Positions 1-5,828 of a stretch of 7,802 nt of DNA are shown here, piece by piece. A program made the translations under genes and the position numbers. The DNA is from Bacteroidota bacterium. GTDB lineage: Bacteria > Bacteroidota > Bacteroidia > Bacteroidales > Dysgonomonadaceae. The stretch lies in contig JAEZZZ010000133.1 in NCBI GenBank assembly GCA_023418255.1, positions 1 through 7,802 of the forward strand, written 5' to 3'. The notes below the pieces were generated by a model. The model saw nothing but the letters and a program-made list of their open reading frames with translations. It did not search any database and had not been told where the DNA came from. Each line of letters opens with the position of its first letter. Position 1 is the stretch's first letter.

Positions 1-2437
1 GCTTGATGCCTTTGTCTCCATGCTGCTTCCTGTCCGCCTTGGCGTCGCCGTAGGTGAACAGGCTGATGCCTTCCTTGACCGAGGCGGCGAGGTTGCGGCC
101 GATGGTGGCGCTGGTATCGATGGAGCCAGTAATGCTGATGTTATCAGCGGCTGCGTGAACATCATGCGGTGTCGTCAGCACTATGCCGGCTGGTGCACTG
201 ATGACGAGATCGGGACGGCCGAAGGCGGGAACTTTGCCAGCGCCGCCATGTTGCGGCGTGCCGATGCCGTCGGCGGTTTGCGCGAGCGATTCGATCGCTT
301 GCGAGAGCACGGTTTCTGGCCTGGCATGGCGCTGTTCGTCGAGCGTGCTGCCGGCGAAGGCATTGTGCTTGCGCGCCGTGCCGCTCAGGTTCGCTTGCAG
401 GACGTGCGCCTGCTTCAGCTGCTCATGCGCTTCGCTGGCGTCCATTTGCGCGCCGCCGGTGCCGGGACGGGCGTCGGCGCAGATCAGCAAACCTCGCCCG
501 GTGCGCAGTGCGCCGTAGGCTTCGGTGGTGAGTTCGATGCCGTGGCCGTGGCTCTGCTTTCTTTCGTTGTCGCGCTGGCGCTTGATGTGGCCGAGGTTCA
601 GTTGGGTCTTGTGTTGCGTGGTCTGCAGGCGAGCGCCGGTCTGGCCGGTGCTGTCGTCGAAGATCAGTGCGTTGTAGCCGCCTTGGCCGTCCTTGCTGTG
701 GCCGATTTCCTGGGTCTTGAAGCCGGCGAGGATGGCGTTGTGCGCATGGTCGCCGCCGCCGGCGAACCAGGCCGGCGCGTTGCCGATGGCGGGGCCGGCG
801 CCCTGCGAGATCTGGTTGCCTTGCGCATCCTGCATGCCCTTGCCGTTGTACAGGCTGCCGGTGACGATGGGGCGGTCGATGTCGCCTTCGATGTAGTCGA
901 GAATGACTTCCTGGCCGATGCGCGGGACGAAGCTGCTGCCGAAATTCGGTCCGGCGGCGGCTTCGGCGACGCGCACCCAGATATAGGCGCTGTCGTTGCC
1001 GGGCGCATTGTCGCCCTGCGGATGGGCGAGCCGGCTCTGGCTGCGCGCGCCGCGCTGCCAGTGCATCTGCACCTTGATGCGATGGTCGCGCTCGGTGGAA
1101 ATATCCTGCCCCGTCGTTCCGACCACGATCGCGGTGTGGATGCCACTGACGGTCGGCTTCGGATGCAGCAGCATGCCGTATCCGTCGCGGTTCAGCGGAC
1201 GCCACGGGATGTCGGCGCGCAGTGCGGCAAAACGGTTGCTGTATAGCGGTTCGTTCGCGTCTTTCTCGGACTGCCGGAGCGAATTGGCGAACAGCTTGTG
1301 GATCAGCGTGCGGGCCTGCGAGCTCAGATTGTTGCGGCCGTGGTGCCGCACGCCGGTCACAGCGAAGGTGGCTGCGGCGTCGCCGTGCCTGGCGCGATCC
1401 TCGTCATGGATCGCATGGCCGGCGAGGACGAAGGTGGTGGCTGGCGCGAGCGTTCTGACCGTGCTCGCGCCGGCATAGGTCTTGTTGCGCGCTTCGATCG
1501 CTTCGAGTTGCAGGCGGGCGCTGCGCTCCGCGCATTCGCGGCCGGCAAAATGGCGCTCGCCGGGATGATCGACGCAACGCAGCAGCGGCACATCGCCGTT
1601 GGCATGCGCGGACTGGAGTTCTGCGCCGATCAGTTTGACCTCGCGCTCGTTCCAGCTGGCGACCGCGATTGCATTCGTGGCGAGCCGGCGGCGTGCATGC
1701 CAGCTGGTGATGCTGTCGCTCCGCTCGACCGCGCTGGCGCGGTGAAAGCGGATTGTCGGCTGCGCGTTGGGCGCGAATGCGCCGTTGTGGTCGGCGATCA
1801 CCAGCATATGGCAGCCGAGGCTGTCGCTGCCGGTATCGGCGCTGTGCTCGAACCAGTAAAAAAGGCCTTCCTCGGCGAGCAGGCGTTCGACGAACGCAAG
1901 ATCGCTTTCCTCGAACTGGGTGCAGACGTCGCGCGCCCGGTATCGGGTTTCGTCGGCGAGCGCGAAGCGCCATGCCGGCAGGAGCCGGCCCTTGTTCTGA
2001 TAATCGCCGAAGATTTCCGCGACGATGTCGAGCGTGTTCCTGCCCTGCCAGATGTAGCTGTCGCGCCGGTGGCGCAGGAAGGCGAGCCACGGTTCGAGCG
2101 TGATGCGGTAGCGGGCGAAGCCGCCGTCGGAGCCGAGCCGCTCGAAGGCGGTGATGTGGCCGTGGATCGGACGCAGCTCGCTGCGGCTGTGCTGCGTCAG
2201 GATTTGCAGCAGCGCGGTCTGGCCGAGCAGCGCGTCGAGGTCGAGATGCGCGTCGGCGCACAAGGCCGTGATGTCAAAGCGGAAGCCTTCGCTCAGGCCT
2301 TCGCGTCCTTCGATATATTCCACCAGCAATTCATCGCTGCCGAGGGAAGTGGTAAGGCGCAGCAGCCGGGAATCCTGCGTGAATTGCGCCAGCAGGGAGC
2401 GCAATTCACTGGCGGCGGCGGACAGGAGGTCGGTCAT
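1..2437 (-). CDS. vgrG: Type VI secretion tip protein VgrG (3' end outside window)
   Basis: VgrG forms the trimeric spike at the tip of the type VI secretion tube and carries effectors into target cells. Translating the minus strand from ATG at 2437 gives an uninterrupted frame of 812 codons that runs off the left edge. The N-terminus contains FTQDSRLLRLTTSLG, followed by a gp27-like region (about residues 20-340, with EPWLAFLRHRRDSY). A gp5-like OB-fold region follows (about 410-535), with the hallmark IGQEVILDYIEGDIDRPIV (from residue 507) and then GSLYNG. Next comes a DUF2345-type C-terminal region (about 620 onward) with RGLLICADARPGTGG and DLVISAPAGIVLTTP. ATG 2437 is preferred because a promoter-like pair at 2473-2501 would start transcription just upstream of it. 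GTG 2482, GTG 2479 and TTG 2464 are also in frame, after a TAA at 2492-2494. No strong Shine-Dalgarno sequence precedes the ATG. Any C-terminal effector extension would lie outside the window. Confidence 0.95.
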   Translation of the reverse strand, partial: MTDLLSAAASELRSLLAQFTQDSRLLRLTTSLGSDELLVEYIEGREGLSEGFRFDITALCADAHLDLDALLGQTALLQILTQHSRSELRPIHGHITAFERLGSDGGFARYRITLEPWLAFLRHRRDSYIWQGRNTLDIVAEIFGDYQNKGRLLPAWRFALADETRYRARDVCTQFEESDLAFVERLLAEEGLFYWFEHSADTGSDSLGCHMLVIADHNGAFAPNAQPTIRFHRASAVERSDSITSWHARRRLATNAIAVASWNEREVKLIGAELQSAHANGDVPLLRCVDHPGERHFAGRECAERSARLQLEAIEARNKTYAGASTVRTLAPATTFVLAGHAIHDEDRARHGDAAATFAVTGVRHHGRNNLSSQARTLIHKLFANSLRQSEKDANEPLYSNRFAALRADIPWRPLNRDGYGMLLHPKPTVSGIHTAIVVGTTGQDISTERDHRIKVQMHWQRGARSQSRLAHPQGDNAPGNDSAYIWVRVAEAAAGPNFGSSFVPRIGQEVILDYIEGDIDRPIVTGSLYNGKGMQDAQGNQISQGAGPAIGNAPAWFAGGGDHAHNAILAGFKTQEIGHSKDGQGGYNALIFDDSTGQTGARLQTTQHKTQLNLGHIKRQRDNERKQSHGHGIELTTEAYGALRTGRGLLICADARPGTGGAQMDASEAHEQLKQAHVLQANLSGTARKHNAFAGSTLDEQRHARPETVLSQAIESLAQTADGIGTPQHGGAGKVPAFGRPDLVISAPAGIVLTTPHDVHAAADNISITGSIDTSATIGRNLAASVKEGISLFTYGDAKADRKQHGDKGIK

Positions 2438-2472
2438 GGGAGTGGTGGAATCGTTGTCTTTCAAGTAACGAC

Positions 2473-2501
2473 ATTTCACCACGTAATTGCATTAATGACA
2501 A
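2473..2501 (-). promoter_or_regulatory. Candidate sigma70-type promoter for vgrG
   Basis: On the minus strand, TTGTCA (2496-2501, five of six matches to the -35 consensus) is followed after exactly 17 bases by TGAAAT (2473-2478, four of six matches to the -10 consensus). The predicted start of transcription, near 2466, gives a leader of roughly 28 bases before the vgrG ATG. The element lies in the 75-base, relatively AT-rich gap after the cytochrome stop codon, where no terminator hairpin is seen, so read-through from the cytochrome operon is also possible. This is pattern matching only. Confidence 0.4.
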
Positions 2502-2512
2502 TGAAATCGACT

Positions 2513-3787
2513 TCAATCTACCGTCACCGCGCGCAGGCGATTGACCTGTTGCGCCGTCACCATCGATGCCTGATTGCCCCATGCGTTGCGTACATAGGAC
2601 AGCACGGCGGCGGCTTCTTCATCGCTGAATGTGTTCAGAAACGGCGGCATGCCGAACGGGCGCGGATTGCCGTTCGTGCTGGGCGGATAGCCGCCGTGCA
2701 GCAGCGCGCGGATCGGGTTGGTCGGCTGGGCCAGCAGCAGCGAACGGTTGCCGGCCAGCGGCGGGAAGCGCGGCGGCGCGCCTTCGCCGGATGCCTTGTG
2801 GCAGTCGGTGCAGTGCTTTTCGTACAGCGTAGAGCCGAGCTTCAGCGTTTTCTGGTTTTCCGCTTGTGAGGCCGGTGAGGGTTCTGCTTCTCCTGATTGC
2901 GCGCTGTGCGGCAGCGATTTCAGGTACGCCGCGATCGCGCGCAGGTCGCTTTCGGCCAAGTGTTGCAGGCTTTCCCGCACCACTTCCGCCATCGGTCCGG
3001 ATGCGACGCCGCGCATCGACACGCCGGTTTTCAACAGATCGACCAGATCCTGCACCGCCCATTGGGCGAGGCCGGTGAGCGACGCAGCATGCCAGTCGAG
3101 CATCGGCATCATCGCGCCGCCGAGATCGCCGCGCGCCTGCGTTGCGCCGAGCAGGTTGCGCGGCGTGTGGCAGGCATTGCAGTGGCCGAGGCCTTGCACC
3201 AGATACGCGCCGCGATTCCATTCCTCGCTCCGGCCGGGATGCGGCCGGAATATTTCGGGCCGGAAGTACAGCGCGCGCCAGCCAGCCAGCAGCAGGCGCT
3301 GGCTGAACGGAAAGCGCAGCTCCGGTTCGCGGTTCTGCTGCTGCACCGGCGCGAGTGTGCGGAAGTACGCGAACATCGCATCCGCATCGGCCCGCGTGAG
3401 CTTGCTGTAATTCGGGTAAGGGAAGGCGGGATAGAGCAGCTTACCGTCCTTGGATTTGCCGTTGTGCAGCGCACGCCAGAAGTCGTCGGCGTTCCAGCCG
3501 CCGATGCCGGTGTCGTTATCGGGCGTGATGTTGGATGAATAGATGACGCCGAATGGCGTGCGGATCGCCCGGCCGCCGGCATACGGCGCGCCGCCGCGCC
3601 CGGTGTGGCAGGCCTGGCAGTCGCCTGCGCGGGCAAGGTAGGCACCGCGAGCGGCAAGCGCGGCGCTGTCCATCGGTGCACCGGCAGTGTCGCCTTCATC
3701 CTCGCGCAACCCGAAATAAAGCACGGCTACCGCGCCGGCGAGCAGCAACAGCAAGGCCACGACGACAATGTGCACCCACCTGCTCAT
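2513..3787 (-). CDS. Membrane-anchored trihaem c-type cytochrome
   Basis: A 424-residue electron carrier with three covalent haem c sites: CQACH (57-61), CNACH (203-207) and CTDCH (326-330). An N-terminal hydrophobic segment (about residues 5-26) with no clear signal-peptidase site after it suggests an anchor, with the haem domains in the periplasm. The text around haem 1 (TPFGVIYSSNITPD) and the PFGMPPF stretch near Met380, a likely axial ligand of haem 3, match the trihaem cytochrome subunits of membrane alcohol, gluconate and related dehydrogenases (AdhB-like). Those subunits pass electrons from a periplasmic dehydrogenase to ubiquinone or to a terminal oxidase. ATG 3787 is chosen because it opens the hydrophobic anchor and has GGGAG nine bases upstream; the frame is open far upstream but without sensible sequence. 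It overlaps the stop of the dihaem gene by four bases (ATGA), indicating translational coupling. The substrate enzyme cannot be named from this window. Confidence 0.93.
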   Translation of the reverse strand: MSRWVHIVVVALLLLLAGAVAVLYFGLREDEGDTAGAPMDSAALAARGAYLARAGDCQACHTGRGGAPYAGGRAIRTPFGVIYSSNITPDNDTGIGGWNADDFWRALHNGKSKDGKLLYPAFPYPNYSKLTRADADAMFAYFRTLAPVQQQNREPELRFPFSQRLLLAGWRALYFRPEIFRPHPGRSEEWNRGAYLVQGLGHCNACHTPRNLLGATQARGDLGGAMMPMLDWHAASLTGLAQWAVQDLVDLLKTGVSMRGVASGPMAEVVRESLQHLAESDLRAIAAYLKSLPHSAQSGEAEPSPASQAENQKTLKLGSTLYEKHCTDCHKASGEGAPPRFPPLAGNRSLLLAQPTNPIRALLHGGYPPSTNGNPRPFGMPPFLNTFSDEEAAAVLSYVRNAWGNQASMVTAQQVNRLRAVTVD

Positions 3788-4512
3788 TGTGCGACGCTCC
3801 CGCATGCGACCGGCAGCTTGCCGGGAAGCGCAACCGCTGGCGCGGCATCGGCGGGCACGGGCTGCGTCGCCAGCCATGCCGATACCGCGCTGATGTCGTC
3901 CACGCTCAGGCGCTGGACGATCCGCGCCATGCAGTCTGGCTCTACAGTCCGGCGCGCGCCTTCGCGCCATGCGCCGAACTGCGCATTGATGTAATCGCGC
4001 GGCAATCCCAATAGGCCCGGAATGGAGGGAGTGACGCCGGTCAGCACGTCGCCGTGGCAGGCGGTGCAGGCCGGGATCTTGCGGGAGGGATCGCCGTTGG
4101 TTGCGAGCAGGCGGCCCTTTTCCAGCGTCGCCGGCGACACGTCGATTGCGTGCGGCGGCGGATACGGCGCATGCTGGCGGGCGAAGAAGTGCGCGATTTC
4201 CAGCAGATACGCATCCGACAGGTGCTGCACCGTGTAGGTCATCAGCGGATACTGGCGTCGGCGGCCGTCGCGGAAGTTGATCAGCTGGTTGTACAGGTAG
4301 CCGGCCGGCTTGCCGGCGATGCGCGGGTAATAACCGTCTGGCGCGGCGCGTCCCTGCTTGCCGTGGCATGAAGTGCAGGGCGCGACGCGCCTGGCGAAGT
4401 CATCCGCTTCCGGCGCAGGCTCGGCTGCGAAAGCGCTGGCGGCAAGAGTAGCAAGAGTAGCGAGAGCGGCAAGAGCGGTGGAAGCGATGCTGGCGAATCG
4501 GAGTGGTGTCAT
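3784..4512 (-). CDS. Secreted dihaem cytochrome c (c4-like)
   Basis: A 242-residue periplasmic electron-transfer protein with two class I haem domains: CTSCHGKQG (haem motif 46-50) and CTACHGD (149-153). Met91 (in YPLMTYTV) and Met195 (in PDCMARIVQRLS) are placed as distal ligands. The two-domain arrangement and length fit the cytochrome c4 family. Residues 1-30 form a signal peptide with an alanine/leucine-rich core, probably cleaved near AFAA/EPAP. ATG 4512 is chosen because it places the signal peptide at the N-terminus; an in-frame ATG at 4641 would add 43 residues in front of it. No clear Shine-Dalgarno sequence is seen. It is the first gene of a two-gene unit with the trihaem cytochrome and probably exchanges electrons with it. 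No oxidase or dehydrogenase gene adjoins it, so its redox partner is unknown. Confidence 0.93.
   Translation of the reverse strand: MTPLRFASIASTALAALATLATLAASAFAAEPAPEADDFARRVAPCTSCHGKQGRAAPDGYYPRIAGKPAGYLYNQLINFRDGRRRQYPLMTYTVQHLSDAYLLEIAHFFARQHAPYPPPHAIDVSPATLEKGRLLATNGDPSRKIPACTACHGDVLTGVTPSIPGLLGLPRDYINAQFGAWREGARRTVEPDCMARIVQRLSVDDISAVSAWLATQPVPADAAPAVALPGKLPVACGSVAQ
4441..4476. repeat. Four 9-base tandem units in a signal-peptide core
   Basis: Four consecutive 9-base units (ggcaagagt, agcaagagt, agcgagagc, ggcaagagc) lie in the dihaem cytochrome gene. On the coding strand they encode Ala/Thr-Leu-Ala triplets forming the hydrophobic core of the signal peptide. The unit length keeps frame, so copy-number change would lengthen or shorten the core by three residues without destroying the gene. 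Confidence 0.8.
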
Positions 4513-4592
4513 GCAAAAAGTGTAAGCCCGCCGATGCCGGCATGCCGTGACGAATCTCCAGTCCGACGTTATATCCGCTTGCCTGTCGAACA

Positions 4593-4621
4593 TCGCCAGC
4601 CTGCGCCGATTGTCGTAGAAT
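4593..4621 (+). promoter_or_regulatory. Candidate promoter for the exonuclease gene
   Basis: TCGCCA (4593-4598, four of six -35 matches) is followed after 17 bases by TAGAAT (4616-4621, five of six -10 matches). Transcription would start near 4628 and give a leader of about 28 bases. The element lies in the 143-base gap between the divergently transcribed cytochrome operon and the exonuclease. On the opposite strand TATAAC (rc of 4568-4573) is a possible -10 for the cytochromes, but I find no convincing -35 for it. Confidence 0.4.
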
Positions 4622-4655
4622 CGGCCGCCATCCATCTCCATCCACGCCGACTTCC

Positions 4656-5282
4656 ATGTACCAGAAACCGATCGTGATGCTCGACTTCGAAACCACCGGC
4701 CTCAGCCCGGCGGCCGGCGCGCGCATCACCGAAGTCGCGGCGCTGCGCATCGAGGATGGTCGGATCGTCGATCGCTTCGTGTCGCTGGTCAATTGCGGCG
4801 TGCGCGTGCCGCCTTTCATCACCAGCCTGACCGGCATCACGCAGCGCATGGTCGATACCGCACCCTGCGTCACGCAGGTCATGCCGGAACTGCTGCGCTT
4901 CATCGGTGCCGATACGCTGTCGGCGCACAACGCCAGCTTCGACGAGAAATTCCTGCTCGCCGAAAGCCGCGAGCTCGGCCTGACGCCCCGGCATGACGCG
5001 CTGGTCTGCTCGCTCAAGCTGTCGCGCCGCCTGTTTCCCGGCCTGCGCAGCTACAAGCTGTCCAGCCTGTCGTCCGAACTCGGCATCCGCTTTTCCGGCG
5101 ATGCGCACCGGGCGGAGGCGGATGCGGAAGTGAGCGCGCAGGTGCTGATCCATATCGGCGAACACTTGCGGCGCACCTATGGCGCTGACAAGATCGACAA
5201 CAGCCTGCTGATGCGCGTGGCCGCATTGAGCGCGGCGCGGGTGCCGGAATTTCTCGACCGGGAATTGAAGCGCCCGGCATAG
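4656..5282 (+). CDS. DnaQ-like DEDDh 3'-5' exonuclease
   Basis: A 208-residue exonuclease of the family that includes the proofreading epsilon subunit of DNA polymerase III. It removes nucleotides from 3' ends using two metal ions. All catalytic residues are visible: Asp10 and Glu12 in LDFETTG (Exo I), Asp96 in SAHNASFDEKFL (Exo II), and His151 and Asp156 in HRAEADAEV (Exo III). The His makes it the DEDDh subtype. The exonuclease fold takes up about residues 5-170; the remaining 38 residues show no recognised domain and no obvious clamp-binding motif, so this is probably a stand-alone repair or RNA-processing nuclease rather than the replicative epsilon. ATG 4656 gives the usual short lead-in before DFETTG; no strong Shine-Dalgarno sequence precedes it. 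It is transcribed divergently from the cytochrome operon. Whether the true substrate is DNA or RNA cannot be told from sequence. Confidence 0.92.
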   Translation: MYQKPIVMLDFETTGLSPAAGARITEVAALRIEDGRIVDRFVSLVNCGVRVPPFITSLTGITQRMVDTAPCVTQVMPELLRFIGADTLSAHNASFDEKFLLAESRELGLTPRHDALVCSLKLSRRLFPGLRSYKLSSLSSELGIRFSGDAHRAEADAEVSAQVLIHIGEHLRRTYGADKIDNSLLMRVAALSAARVPEFLDRELKRPA

Positions 5283-5304
5283 CAGTTTTCACATATTCAT
5301 GGGA

Positions 5305-5334
5305 TTCACCGGCAGCGCCGCCGCATGGTAATTT
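5305..5334 (+). promoter_or_regulatory. Weak candidate promoter for the small membrane protein
   Basis: TTCACC (5305-5310) and TAATTT (5329-5334) are separated by 18 bases in the 89-base gap after the exonuclease stop. Both boxes are only partial matches, and the small gene could equally be co-transcribed with the exonuclease. Confidence 0.22.
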
Positions 5335-5371
5335 CGCGCCCATCCATGCGGCCATCCAACGGAGCGATATC

Positions 5372-5671
5372 CTGAAAACCCTGCTGATCCTTTTCATCGT
5401 CGCGATCTGCGCGATCGCGTGGCGCAGCCCGGACATCATGCAGGCGATCGGCGTGTCTCGCGCGGCGCAGGACCCGTCGGCGATTTCAGTGGACGCGCTG
5501 ACGGTGGAAACGCCGCAGGGCAAGCGGCCGATGAGCGCTGCCGAATTCGCCGCGCTCAGCAAGACCGATCCCGACGCCTACCGGAAATTCCTGAACAGCC
5601 ATCAGGCGGAAGAAGAGCGCGGCGAGGTGGACAAGCTGTTCAACTTCCTGTCGCGCGGCAAATACGAATAG
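5372..5671 (+). CDS. Small single-pass membrane protein, unknown function, CTG start
   Basis: I do not recognise this protein. From CTG 5372 it has 99 residues: a short start with a lysine, then a hydrophobic segment (about residues 3-18, TLLILFIVAICAIAW), then a polar domain that would face the periplasm or cytoplasm. The polar part contains MSAAEFAALSKTDPDAYRKF and ends in an acidic/basic helix-like stretch (QAEEERGEVDKLFNFL). The first ATG in frame (5438) would remove the whole membrane segment and has no Shine-Dalgarno sequence. GGAG at 5361-5364 sits seven bases before CTG 5372, the ideal distance, and no ATG, GTG or TTG occurs there in frame. The alternatives are ATC at 5369 or a sequencing error in the start codon. 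It lies 89 bases after the exonuclease and may share its transcript. Coding is supported by the coherent membrane-plus-polar layout and codon use; function is unknown. Confidence 0.62.
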   Translation: MKTLLILFIVAICAIAWRSPDIMQAIGVSRAAQDPSAISVDALTVETPQGKRPMSAAEFAALSKTDPDAYRKFLNSHQAEEERGEVDKLFNFLSRGKYE

Positions 5672-5752
5672 GACGTAACGCGGACGCAGGCGCGGGGCCA
5701 ATCCGGGCTTGTGATGCAAATCAGACAGCGCCCGCCACAAAACCGCCAAAAA

Positions 5753-5767
5753 TGCGGGTTCCCCGCA
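5753..5767 (+). terminator. Hairpin, possible weak terminator of the small gene
   Basis: TGCGGG and CCCGCA form a perfect six-base-pair, GC-rich stem around a TTC loop, preceded by an A-run and followed by ATATTTAT. The trailing sequence is T-rich but lacks a proper run of Ts, so termination would be inefficient. It may instead be part of the leader of the cyclase gene. Confidence 0.35.
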
Positions 5768-5797
5768 ATATTTATCAACGGCAATATGTCATCATGC

Positions 5798-5813
5798 ACA
5801 CTTCCGGAAGTGT
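5798..5813. promoter_or_regulatory. Perfect 16-base palindrome before the cyclase gene
   Basis: ACACTTCCGGAAGTGT reads identically on both strands and ends 15 bases before the GTG start of the cyclase. The uninterrupted symmetry fits an operator for a dimeric regulator. In RNA it would make a six-base-pair stem with a CCGG loop just upstream of the ribosome-binding region. No regulator gene is adjacent, and I cannot assign a factor. Confidence 0.45.
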
Positions 5814-5828
5814 TGTTGAAAAGAAGTT

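Noticed and set aside
20..2869. Long plus-strand open frames of 408 codons (20-1246) and 523 codons (1298-2869)
   Set aside because: They run antisense to vgrG and, for the second, into the cytochrome gene. Their translations are low-complexity Ala/Val/Gly/Arg-rich with no domain, as expected opposite GC-rich coding sequence.
3788..4369. N-terminal extension of the trihaem cytochrome frame up to 4369
   Set aside because: The extra 194 codons overlap the dihaem gene in another frame, are arginine-rich and featureless, and would bury the membrane anchor internally.
4438..4480. CRISPR-like short repeats
   Set aside because: The 9-base units are contiguous with no spacers and are explained by Ala/Thr-Leu-Ala codons in a signal peptide.
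4513..4641. Earlier in-frame ATG at 4641 for the dihaem cytochrome
   Set aside because: It would place 43 residues before a textbook signal peptide and use up nearly the whole divergent promoter region.
5672..5828. Cyclic-di-GMP riboswitch before the cyclase
   Set aside because: The leader has two simple hairpins but not the conserved sequence blocks of known cyclic-di-GMP riboswitch classes.
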